From Verrucomicrobiota bacterium (GTDB lineage Bacteria; Verrucomicrobiota; Verrucomicrobiia; Limisphaerales; JADJPG01), in assembly GCA_016713365.1 (NCBI GenBank), contig JADJPG010000007.1, positions 27,454-91,453 of the forward strand: 64,000 bases of DNA. Reading direction: 5' to 3'. Made by a program: the position numbers and the translations under genes. Numbering within the stretch: the first letter of the stretch is position 1; each line of letters begins with the position of its first letter. Of the stretch, positions 47,312 to 56,600 are shown piece after piece. The notes under the pieces are model-generated. The model was given only the letters and a program-made list of their open reading frames with translations. It searched no databases and was not told the origin of the DNA.

Positions 47312-50032
47312 ATGCCTGACGAACCCAAAACGCCGGCTGCTGCTCCGGACTCCGCGAAACCGGACGCTCCCGCCGCGCCTTCCACTGCCCAGACGCTCGG
47401 CAGCGCGACGTATGAAATCATCCGGCAGCGGCTCCAGACACAGGGCAATCTGCTGCGAGAGCGGATGTCGCAACTTGATGCGCGCCGGACGGAAGTCTTC
47501 GGCTCCATCGAGTTCAAGCTGTTGCAGGCAGACCGCGTCGTCACGTCGCACAACTGCGTGCCGCGCGACATGGTCCAGCTCGGGCACGGGCGGTTCCTGT
47601 TCGGGTTCAACGTCCGCTTCGGGCTCAAGAAGGAGATGGAACTCGGCGACGTGTTCGCAGTGTACCGACGGGACGAGGCCACCGGCACGTTCAAGGAAGA
47701 CAGCCTCGATGTGCTCAACGATCCGCAGTTCCTCGCCGACTTCAAGCGGCTCTACAACGTCTATGAAAAGACGGCGCTGCGGAAGTTTGCAGTCATTGGC
47801 GGCAAACTGTTCATCAAGTTCGGCACCGGCCCGGGGCTAAACGATTTCGCCGCGGTCAAGTGGGAGTTCAACGACGGCAATCTCCGTTATCTTGATGGCC
47901 GGGCGGAGGCCGAGTATCGCCGCATCGCTTACCCGGCCGCCCACGAGTTCCGCTGGCAGACGCCCGATCGGGAATCGTACCGCTATGGTGACCATCCGCA
48001 CATCTCCATCGCGGACCGTGTCTTCGTTGAATGCGTCGGTGGCGATCTCACAATCAAGGTCGAGGACAACACCGCGACCGGCGAAGGCATCTACGCCGAG
48101 CCGGTGGACGACAAGTATCAGAAGGTGGATGACGCCGAGATTGCCTACGGCATCGTCGGTCACCTGATCCTGCTGCGGATTCGTCCCTACAAGGAGCAGG
48201 CCGCCCGTTACTTCATCTTCAACGAAAAGCAGCAGACGGCGGTGCGCGTCGATTCCATCGGCCAGTCCTGCGTTCTGCTGCCCGAGGAGCACGGCCTGAT
48301 TTTTCCCGACGGCTACTATCTCGCGACCGGCGAACTCAAACGCTTCGAGACACGCGACAGTGGAATGGTCATCGAGCGCGTGGTTCACGCGCCGAACGGA
48401 GAGGACGTCCTCTACGTCTTCTACAACCGGCTCACTGGCGACTACGCGCTCATGCCCTACCGGCTGATTCAGCAGAAGGTCGAGGAACGTGTGAGCTGCA
48501 ACGGCTTCTCGCTTTTCCCGAACGGCCATCTCGTGCTCTTCCGCGCCGACGCCGAGCCGCAGAAGCATCACATGATTCAACTGCGGCAGACGCCCTTCTA
48601 CCAGCCCGGCCACGAGCCGGAGGGACAGAAGGACGCCTTCCTCTACCAAGTCGGGAACAAGGAGGTCGTGCGCTGTCTCGCGGAGTGCAACGAGGTGCTG
48701 ACGCTCGTGCGAAAGGACAATCCTTACGCGGAACTCTACGTCGACCTGACCAAACGTTGCAGCGCGATCGTCGATTCGTATCCGTGGCTCAGCAGCGCGG
48801 ATGGTTTTCAAGTCGATGCCGCATTGCGCGCCGTTCGCGAAGCGGCGGACAAGGCGGTCGATGAGTTCGACAAGGTCCGCCGACTTCAGCGCGAAGCCAC
48901 GCAACGCGTGAAGGACGTGCGCAAGCGTTGCGAAGAACGCTTCCAGACTTTGCGCCGGGCCAGCTTCAACAAGCTGGAAGACTTCGTCCACAACCTCACC
49001 GCGCTGCGCCATCTCCGCGGTGAACTCATCACGCTCAAGGAAGTTCGCTACGTCGATCTCGCGCAGGTCGAGGAATCCGAGAAAGCCGTCACCGCGCAGA
49101 CGGATGAGCTCGCGAAGTCGTGCGTGAAGTTCCTGCTCCAGCCCGCCGCGCTGGAGCCGTATCGCAAGCAAGCCGACGCGCAGCTCGCCGCCGTGGAGAA
49201 GGTGACGAAGGTCGCCGACGGCCGAAAGATCGAGAAAGCCGTTTCGGACGCCGGCAGCGAGTTGGAGCTGCTCATCGAGATCGTCAATAGCCTGAAAATC
49301 GAGGACGCCACCGAGACCACGCGCATCATCGACAGCATCACAGCGATTTACTCGACGCTGAACCAGGTGAAGGCGGCGTTGAAGAAGCACCTGCATTCGT
49401 TGATTGCGTCCGAAGGCGCGGCGCAGTTCGGCGCGCAGATGAAGCTACTCAGCCAGTCCGCCGCGAGCTACCTCGATCTCAGCGACACGCCAGCCAAGTG
49501 CGACGAGTATCTCAATCGCCTCACCGTCCAGTTGGAGGAGTTGGAGGGCGCGTTCGCAGACTTTGAGGAATACACCGTCGAGCTGGCCGAGAAGCGCACG
49601 TCGCTCTACGAAGCCTTCGAGCAGCGAAAGGTCGCGCTCGTCGAGCAACGCAACCGCAAGTCGTCCGCGCAGCTTTCCGCCGCCGAGCGCATCCTGAAGG
49701 TGATTCAGAACCGGCTCGCTGGCTTCAAGTCTGTCGAGGACATCAACACCTACATGGCGTCCGACCTGATGATCGCGAAGGTGCGCGAGATCATCGGGCA
49801 GTTGCTGGCGCTAGGCGATTCGGTGAAGGCCGACGATCTGCAAGGCCGACTGAAGAGCGTGCAACAGGAGGCGGTGCGGCAGTTGAAGGATCGCAACGAG
49901 CTGTTCGCGGGCGGCTCGACGGTCATCCAGCTCGGCAAGCATCGCTTCAACATCAACACGCAGCCGCTCGACCTGACCGTGGTGAACCGCGACGGCGTGC
50001 AGCACATCCACCTGACGAGCACGAAATATTAG
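47312..50032 (+). CDS. DUF3686-type 'DNA repair ATPase', N-terminal fragment
   Basis: A 906-residue fragment of a giant cytosolic AAA+ protein (normally ~1,650-1,750 residues). After a Pro/Ala-rich leader, residues ~20-500 form a beta-rich DUF3686 domain (TYEIIRQRLQTQGNLL, VFGSIEFKLLQADRV, TEDN/RMVPRDMVQLG-like blocks, GYYLATGELKRFETRDSGM), followed by a long alpha-helical coiled-coil region (about 510-830) and a beta segment ending VNRDGVQHIHLTSTKY. The TAG stop at 50030 comes where the family continues; ~20-40 residues normally joining to the next part (VYRGEYLAWQLL) seem to be missing, suggesting a small deletion. 'DNA repair' is only the historic name; function unproven. Confidence 0.85.
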   Translation: MPDEPKTPAAAPDSAKPDAPAAPSTAQTLGSATYEIIRQRLQTQGNLLRERMSQLDARRTEVFGSIEFKLLQADRVVTSHNCVPRDMVQLGHGRFLFGFNVRFGLKKEMELGDVFAVYRRDEATGTFKEDSLDVLNDPQFLADFKRLYNVYEKTALRKFAVIGGKLFIKFGTGPGLNDFAAVKWEFNDGNLRYLDGRAEAEYRRIAYPAAHEFRWQTPDRESYRYGDHPHISIADRVFVECVGGDLTIKVEDNTATGEGIYAEPVDDKYQKVDDAEIAYGIVGHLILLRIRPYKEQAARYFIFNEKQQTAVRVDSIGQSCVLLPEEHGLIFPDGYYLATGELKRFETRDSGMVIERVVHAPNGEDVLYVFYNRLTGDYALMPYRLIQQKVEERVSCNGFSLFPNGHLVLFRADAEPQKHHMIQLRQTPFYQPGHEPEGQKDAFLYQVGNKEVVRCLAECNEVLTLVRKDNPYAELYVDLTKRCSAIVDSYPWLSSADGFQVDAALRAVREAADKAVDEFDKVRRLQREATQRVKDVRKRCEERFQTLRRASFNKLEDFVHNLTALRHLRGELITLKEVRYVDLAQVEESEKAVTAQTDELAKSCVKFLLQPAALEPYRKQADAQLAAVEKVTKVADGRKIEKAVSDAGSELELLIEIVNSLKIEDATETTRIIDSITAIYSTLNQVKAALKKHLHSLIASEGAAQFGAQMKLLSQSAASYLDLSDTPAKCDEYLNRLTVQLEELEGAFADFEEYTVELAEKRTSLYEAFEQRKVALVEQRNRKSSAQLSAAERILKVIQNRLAGFKSVEDINTYMASDLMIAKVREIIGQLLALGDSVKADDLQGRLKSVQQEAVRQLKDRNELFAGGSTVIQLGKHRFNINTQPLDLTVVNRDGVQHIHLTSTKY

Positions 50033-50094
50033 AGAACCGCGACGTGTATCGCGGCGAGTATCTGGCGTGGCAGTTGTTGAAGACATTTGATTCC

Positions 50095-50169
50095 CGTAGC
50101 AGCGGACGTGAGTCCGCTCATTCTGGCTCTGCGACAGGAGATCAGAGCCGACTCACGTCGGCTGCTACG
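50095..50169. repeat. Palindromic REP-like element, copy 1
   Basis: Arms CGTAGCAGCGGACGTGAGTC (50095-50114) and GACTCACGTCGGCTGCTACG (50150-50169) pair with one mismatch; an inner GGCTCTG/CAGAGCC stem caps the hairpin. Internal sequence tctgcgacaggagatcagag is shared with copy 2. It lies inside the giant ATPase gene. Confidence 0.88.
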
Positions 50170-50739
50170 TCTGAAGAGCAGCGCCTCACGCTCATCCAGG
50201 AATTCATCGACGCCCGATACCACGAGGGCTACACGAAAGGGATCCACGATCTCGACGGCGAACGCATCTTCCGCGTGCTGCTCGAAACGCACACCGCGTT
50301 GCAACTGGCGCGTTACCATCCGACCGCCCGCGCCTGCGCGCTGGTTTACTGGCATCGCTTCTGCCCGGCGGAGACGCGCACGCTCTGGTCCGCCAAGCTC
50401 AAGGGCTTCGCCGTCCGCAACCGACTCTTTCCCGGCGACCCAGCGCAGCAGGATTACATCAACACTCTCCAAGCGCTGATCGCCGCCTTCGCGGAGCAGA
50501 CCAAGCTGTTCCCCGCAGCTGTTTCAACGGCTGCTGGCGAGTATCTCTTCCACGAGCTGATCACCGGCGATGCTTTCGTGATCAGCAACGAGGCCGATCA
50601 ACTGGTGGCTGCCTTCAATCAACAACTCGCCACGAAAGGCAGCGAAGATGAATTCAAGCAGGCCCGCGCCGCACTCGCGGACCATCCGGCCAGCGAGCTG
50701 GAACTGGTTCGCGACTGGGTGAGGGGGTTCCTCTTCCCG

Positions 50740-50810
50740 GAGCAGGACGTGAGTCCGCTCAGTCTAGCTCTGCGACAGGAGATCAGAGCCGACTCACGTC
50801 CGCTGCTACG
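50740..50810. repeat. Palindromic REP-like element, copy 2
   Basis: Shares ~95% of its sequence with copy 1 (agcaggacgtgagtccgctc... gactcacgtccgctgctacg), with a 2-base shorter left arm, and has the same inner stem. Its insertion marks the frame break between the middle and C-terminal parts of the giant ATPase. Confidence 0.85.
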
Positions 50811-50819
50811 AGCGACAGA

Positions 50820-52811
50820 ATGCTCTTCGCCGACGAGGTCGTCGCTATCCTTTTCTGCGGCGATGGCTTCGAGCGATCGGTCGTGAAAGCCGGGACCGCG
50901 CATGTTCTCGAAGGGATGAAGGGCGCGCACGCCGTGATTCGCGAGAACAAGTATCACTTCGATTACCTCGCGTTCACCGAAAAGCTCCAGCACTTCGAGC
51001 GCGACGTGGTGCCACGCTTCCAGGCGTTCCATCAACTCAAGACCCAGCTCATCGAGCGCGAGCGCGCCAAGCTGCGGCTGGATGAACTCAAGCCGCGCGT
51101 GCTCACGTCGTTCGTGCGCAACCAGCTGATCGATCAGGTTTACCTGCCGCTGGTCGGCGACAACCTCGCCAAGCAGATCGGCGCCGCCGGGGATCAGAAG
51201 CGGACGGACCTGATGGGCCTGCTGCTGCTCATCTCGCCGCCCGGTTATGGCAAGACGACGTTGATGGAATACGTCGCGAGCCGGCTCGGAATCATCTTCG
51301 TGAAGATCAACGGCCCGGCCATCGGCCACGCCGTCACGGCGCTCGATCCCGAGGAGGCGCCGAACGCCGCTGCGCGCGAAGAAATCCAGAAGCTGAACCT
51401 CGCGCTGGAGATGGGCGACAACGTGATGATCTGCGTGGACGACATCCAGCACTGCAACCCGGAGTTCCTGCAGAAGTTCATCTCGCTCTGCGACGGCCAG
51501 CGGAAGATCGAGGGCGTCTGGCGCGGGAAGCCGCGCACCTACGACCTGCGCGGGCGCAAGGTCGTGGTGGTGATGGCGGGCAATCCCTACACCGAAAGCG
51601 GCCAGAAGTTCAAACTGCCCGACATGCTGGCGAACCGCGCCGACACCTACAATCTCGGCGACATCATTGGCGGCAGCGCCGAGTGGTTCAAGGCAAGCTA
51701 CCTGGAGAACGCCATGACCTCCAACGCCGCGCTTGCGCCGCTGGCCAACAGAGCCAGAGGACATCCGCCCTTCATCCGCATGGCGCAGACGGGCGAACGC
51801 GAAGCGGAAGGTTTCGAGGGCAGCTACTCGCAGCAGGAGGTCGAGGAGATTCTTGGCGTGATGAAGAAGCTGGTAAAGATTCGCGACATCGTGCTGCGCG
51901 TGAACCAGGAATACATCCACTCCGCCGCGCAGGCCGACGAGTTCCGCACCGAGCCGCCGTTCCGCCTGCAAGGTTCGTATCGCAACATGAACCGGCTGGC
52001 CGAGAAGGTCGTGCCGATCATGAACGATGACGAGGTGCAGGCGCTCATTATCGACCACTATCGCAGCGAATCCCAGAACCTCACCACCGGTGCCGAGTCG
52101 AATTACCTGAAGTTCCGCGAAATGGTCGACGTGCAGACGCCGGCCGAGAAGGCTCGCTGGGAGGAGATCAAATCCACCTTCAAGCGCAACATGCTCGCGC
52201 GCGGTGGCAGCGATTCGGACCCGGTGGGCCGCGTCGTGGCGCAGCTCGCGGATTTCCGCGGAGGCCTGCAGTCCATCGGCGAGACGATTGAGCGGCAGAT
52301 GTCGAAGCCGGCCGCGCCGCTCAAAGTAGATCTGGGGCCGTTGAGTCAGACGCTGGAAGCGCTACGCAGCGCAGTGGAGCAACGCTTGTCTGCGCCGACG
52401 GGTTCGACTGCGGCCACTGCGTCGGAAGGCAACGGCCTTGGCCGACAGCTCGCTGAGGGGCTGACTGCGTTGCGCGAGGATTTGAACCGCGCCATTTCGG
52501 TCGTTCACACCGGCACGATGGCCGAGGCGATGAAGCGCATGGAGCACGAGATGGAAATGGTCCACAGCACACTCGCCAGCCTCAAGGACATGACAGCGCA
52601 GCAGCGCGACCACTTGCGCCAAGCACAGGAACTTCTCGCTACGCGCGCGAAGCAGGGCGTCGTCGAAATCGAACTCACCCAGGAGATGCTGACGAACGAG
52701 CGCGCCTTCCTCGACAAGTTTCACCAGGCTCTCGAACAGACCGCGCAGCCGTCCCCCACACCGCCACCGTTGCCGGAAAAGCCGGCCGGAGGTGGACCGA
52801 AAGCCGGATAA
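50820..52811 (+). CDS. DUF3686-type 'DNA repair ATPase', C-terminal AAA+ fragment
   Basis: A 663-residue fragment. After a segment (VVAILFCGDGFERSVVKAGTAH, FDYLAFTEKLQHFERDVVPRF) that continues the helical region comes a complete AAA+ core: Walker A LLISPPGYGKTTLMEYVA (about 137-154), Walker B VMICVDDIQHCNPEFLQKF (about 203-221), sensor VVVVMAGNPYTESG and arginine-finger region FKLPDMLANRADTYNLGD. The tail (about 450-640) is a coiled coil ending in a Pro-rich GPKAG. The Met at 50820 is artificial; upstream residues belong to the same protein before the repeat insertion. Followed after 18 bases by a coiled-coil gene. Confidence 0.88.
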   Translation: MLFADEVVAILFCGDGFERSVVKAGTAHVLEGMKGAHAVIRENKYHFDYLAFTEKLQHFERDVVPRFQAFHQLKTQLIERERAKLRLDELKPRVLTSFVRNQLIDQVYLPLVGDNLAKQIGAAGDQKRTDLMGLLLLISPPGYGKTTLMEYVASRLGIIFVKINGPAIGHAVTALDPEEAPNAAAREEIQKLNLALEMGDNVMICVDDIQHCNPEFLQKFISLCDGQRKIEGVWRGKPRTYDLRGRKVVVVMAGNPYTESGQKFKLPDMLANRADTYNLGDIIGGSAEWFKASYLENAMTSNAALAPLANRARGHPPFIRMAQTGEREAEGFEGSYSQQEVEEILGVMKKLVKIRDIVLRVNQEYIHSAAQADEFRTEPPFRLQGSYRNMNRLAEKVVPIMNDDEVQALIIDHYRSESQNLTTGAESNYLKFREMVDVQTPAEKARWEEIKSTFKRNMLARGGSDSDPVGRVVAQLADFRGGLQSIGETIERQMSKPAAPLKVDLGPLSQTLEALRSAVEQRLSAPTGSTAATASEGNGLGRQLAEGLTALREDLNRAISVVHTGTMAEAMKRMEHEMEMVHSTLASLKDMTAQQRDHLRQAQELLATRAKQGVVEIELTQEMLTNERAFLDKFHQALEQTAQPSPTPPPLPEKPAGGGPKAG

Positions 52812-52829
52812 CCAATCGGAGACATCCTC

Positions 52830-53639
52830 ATGAAAAAGTTCATCCAACGCGTGCAAGACCTCAGCCAGAAAGCCACGCAGCTCAAGCAAGTCGTGGAAGC
52901 CGCGCCGACACAAGCCGCACAGTTGCGCGACACTGCGCTGATGACCGCCGGCCAGCTGCAACAGATGCGACGCGACGTCCAATCGAGCGTGATGGGGCTC
53001 AAGGCCGACAATGAAACTCACCTCACCCGCGCCCTGCAGGAGATTCACGACAATCGCGAGACGTTTTCGCAAGCCGGGTATGCGCTGACGGGCGTCGACA
53101 TGGAACTCAGCCCCATCCATCGATTGGTCGTCCATCTCGATCACGTTTCGGAGGTCAGCGAATCCACGCTGCGTTCGTTGCTGTCGGCACATTCTGAACA
53201 GCCCACCATCTACGCCTTGCTCGATGCCCTGATCAAAGCCGACGCCATTAGCGCACGCGTGCGGCTGTCAGACTTCAGTTATCGAGGACTCGTGGTTCAC
53301 GTCGGGCCCACGCCCTCCGTTCGTCTCAGTTGGCAGTCAGATGAAGTGGAAGACGCAACTGCGCCCATTCCGTCTGCGCCAGTGATTGCCCCGAGCGTCG
53401 CCGCACCGGCGCCACCTCCGTTGCCGGCATTCGGCGCCAGCTCATTCTTCGAGCAACGGTCCGCGCCCGCCGCGCGCTCCACAGTCGAAACCACGACCGC
53501 AACGGCCCCCCTTGCTCCAACGCCAGTCGAAAGGCCTGTTTCCCCGTCGCCAGTAGAACAGCCGGTCGGCGGGAGTTGGAAGCCCAGTGCGCTCGATCGT
53601 TTCAAGAAGATGCCGGACGTTTCCAAATATCGGCGCTGA
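52830..53639 (+). CDS. Coiled-coil protein of the flotillin/ATPase cluster
   Basis: A 269-residue soluble protein. It begins with a ~90-residue coiled coil (MKKFIQRVQDLSQKATQLKQ ... SSVMGLKADNETHLTRALQ), then a small alpha/beta domain (about 95-170: SPIHRLVVHLDHVSEVSEST, TIYALLDALIKADAISARVR, YRGLVVHVGPTPSVRLSWQ), then a long Pro/Ala-rich linker and a basic C-terminus (SALDRFKKMPDVSKYRR). The ATG at 52830 is preceded by GGAGACATCCTC. It comes straight after the giant ATPase on the same strand and is likely co-transcribed. No known function; a linker role between the flotillin membrane platform and the ATPase is a guess. Confidence 0.8.
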   Translation: MKKFIQRVQDLSQKATQLKQVVEAAPTQAAQLRDTALMTAGQLQQMRRDVQSSVMGLKADNETHLTRALQEIHDNRETFSQAGYALTGVDMELSPIHRLVVHLDHVSEVSESTLRSLLSAHSEQPTIYALLDALIKADAISARVRLSDFSYRGLVVHVGPTPSVRLSWQSDEVEDATAPIPSAPVIAPSVAAPAPPPLPAFGASSFFEQRSAPAARSTVETTTATAPLAPTPVERPVSPSPVEQPVGGSWKPSALDRFKKMPDVSKYRR

Positions 53640-53650
53640 CATCCGCACGT

Positions 53651-56600
53651 CTATCGGCTCAGGCGATGGAACTGCGCCGGGAACACAGTTCGGTTGGTCA
53701 CGGTAAACTTCCCGCTGCTCACCGCGGCAGACCGCGCTTCGGGACCGTCCACAAACAAGGTTTTGCCGCCGAGATCACCGACGGATTGCAACCGCCACTC
53801 TGGATACGCCGTGCTCCATTGCAGCAACGCGTTTCCTGGCGTGACATCGCGAGCGATGTCGAGACGCGGTGGCGGACACGGCAGGCCGAAGAGTTCCACC
53901 CAATAGCTCTCGCATCCGATGTCGGCGGTGCGCGTGGAGACCACGACCACGAAGTTCGAACCCGCCGGCACACGGAAGGAAAACGGCGGGTAAGCGGAAG
54001 GTGTCGTCGCACCGGAGTCGCCGAGGTAATTCACGCAGGGAGAATTCGGAATACCGCCACCGAGATACGCCGCGGCATGCAACGCACCGGCAGGAACAGT
54101 CGGGCAGTCGAAGTGCAGCTGCGCCGTCACGCACAGTTCGGCGTCAGTCGTATTCGTGAAGCTGTGCTGGATATAGCGAACCGGCGGGAGATTCGTGCTC
54201 AGGTCGACACCCGGACAGGGCTTCTCCGGAAAGCAGATCGACGCCTCGCCCGACGCCAGCAACGGTTGCGACCACAGCGGCGAATTGGTCGTTAAGGTGC
54301 CACTCACCACGGTGCAGCTTTCACACGCGCCGCCGCCGTTGCTGCAATCCGTGCCGCCAAGCAGCGTGAACGGAATGGCGAAGGTTCCCTCGCCCACCAC
54401 CGTTGCCTGCAACTCCACGAGCACTGGCGCGCCGCACGGATGCGACGCGAGCGTGCGAACCTGGAACGGCGCGAGATTACTGCGGATGCTGGAGGCCGGG
54501 ATATTCGGATATTCGGCGGCTGAGATCGTCACCAGCGCCGTCGGCGTGAGCGAACGCAACGAGACGTTCTCGAGCTTGATGCCGGAGTTGCGACGGTTCT
54601 GCACCCCCAGAAACACAAGGTTGCATTCATCGGGTTCGAACAGTCCGTTGCCATTGCCGGACAGCACCTGAACTCCAGCAACTCCGCCGGCGAGATTCGT
54701 CACCGTCAGCGTCACATCGTTTCCGTCGCCGCCGCTGTAGCTGATGGCGACGGGGATTTCGCCGAGCTTCTGGACCGCGCCTTGCGGCCAGCCGGAGAAT
54801 GTCCCGGTGACCGGACCCGCCGACGTTTTGCGAATGAGCATCACCGTCTCACCTTCGCGCGGCGCGCCGAGAAATCCTGCGCTGAGCCGACCATTGTTCA
54901 ACGTCACGGTTCCCGCCACGGTGAGAACATCGTTGCCGGCGGTCCCGTGCGAGCCGAAGAAGTCGAGATTCAGCACACCACCGGTTTGAAGATCGAGCGA
55001 TGCCGCGGCGAGGTCAGCCGCGAGCCGTCCCGGCTGAGCGCTTTCGGGTTTCACGACGCCGCCATTCATCACGGTCAACGGGCCAACCTCGCCATCGCCC
55101 AGCAACGCGCCGATGCTGTTCACTGTAAGCGCAGAGGACGGCATCGATCCGTCCATGAGAAACTTTCCTTCCAAGATCGTCGTTGGGCCGGTGAGCGTCC
55201 CGTTCCCCGTAAGATGCATGGTGGTATCGCGACCGAATTTTCCGAGTGAACCGCCACCGGAGAATGACCCAGCGAAAGTGAACGAGACATCGTTGCTGAT
55301 GTTCAGAAATGAACCGGTGGCAAGATTCACCGCACCCGAGCCGAGCAAGCGCCGCAACGTCGCGTTCGCGCCGGGTCTTCCACCGCTTAGCTCCATCAGC
55401 GCGCTCCGACCGAGCGTGACGCTGGCGCGGCGGTTGAGCTGGCCTGGGAGTTGGACACGCAGTCGTGGCGTGGTGGTTGAAGTTGAGTCATCGCCCATCA
55501 GCACATCGCCGGGAATCGAGGTCCAGCCGATCCCCAGTCCGTTTCCACGTCGTGCTTCGACGACACCGTTGCTGATCACCGTGAGACCCGAGTAATCGTT
55601 CGTGCCCGGCCCGAAGAACTCCAACGTGCCAGCACCGAGCTTGGTCAGTCCACCGGAGCTTCCGATGCGCCCGAGCAATTGAAGGCGTCCGTCAGGAAAC
55701 GGCACGTCGATGCCGCAGGATGGTCGGAGCAAGTTAATCGCGCCGGTCGACAAGTTTGTTCCGGCCAGCGAGCGCAACGCCGCCGGTGCAGCGGTGTCGA
55801 GCAGCAGAAACTCGTTGATCGCAATGTTGCCTTCGAGCGCCACGACGCCGTTGCTTTGCACCGTCGTCGAGCCTTGGGTCGTTCCGAACGCGGAGTTGTG
55901 CGCGGCGATCACGGAGCCGCCGTTCACGTTCAGAGTACCCGTGAACGTGTTCGCGCCCGCGAGACGCATCACGCCGGAGCCGTTCTTGTGGAGGTTCGCG
56001 ATGCCGTTGTAGTTGATGACGGCGGCGGTGATGTCGAGTTCGGACGCCCCCAGCAACCCGCCAATCAGCGACGAGCCAACCGCGATGCGGTGATTGCCCG
56101 TGCGCAAACCCAGGCGACCCGAGATGACCGAACTCGAACTGCGTGTCCCGGGATTCACCGTGAGCGAGTTGTCAGCAAGATTTCCCTCGAGCGTCAACAA
56201 TCCCGCGCCCGTGTGAACGTCGCCACCGTCATTGAGCGTGAGCGCGAGGAGGTATTCCTCGTAGCCGTTCAAATCGAGGACACCATCGCCATTGACTGTG
56301 ACGTTGGCCCAAATCTGATCGTGCGAAAGATGCTGAACCTTGGGTGAAGTCAGCGAGTTGCCGTCCCCTCCGATGATCAGATTCCCGGGGACGGCCTGTA
56401 AGAAATCCGGTTTATCGAGAGCCAAGGTTCCCGATTTAACCGAAGTGTTGCGGGAGTAAGTGTTATTCGCGGTTCCCGCCAGGACCAAAGTACCCGGCCC
56501 ATCTTTTAGCAGGTAGCCATCGCCGCTGATGGTGCCCTCGATCCGGGCGATCGCTGGCTCCGATGAAAACAGTCCATCGTCTGTATCAACCGTGGCACCC

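Larger units (their letters stand above)
50044..50886 (+). pseudogene. DUF3686-type ATPase, middle fragment carrying two repeat insertions
   Basis: This is the helical middle portion of the same giant ATPase (VYRGEYLAWQLLKTF, LIQEFIDARYHEGYTKGIHDLDGERIFRVLLE, ALVYWHRFCPAETRTLW). A 75-bp palindromic element at 50095-50169 is translated in frame as a foreign SRSSGRESAHSGSA... peptide. A second copy at about 50740-50810 sits before the junction to the C-terminal ATPase part and puts it out of frame; the last ~45 residues here are thus nonsense. GTG 50044 is just the first usable codon; the natural gene would begin at 47312. Confidence 0.75.

Noticed and set aside
47837..49396. 519-residue minus-strand frame inside the giant ATPase
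   Set aside because: A shadow of DUF3686 coding sequence; Leu/Arg/Asp composition typical of reversed GC-rich codons.
45114..53639. Calling the flotillin/ATPase cluster an established phage-defence system
   Set aside because: No nuclease, toxin or known defence effector domain is present and no mobile-element context surrounds it; it is kept only as a candidate.
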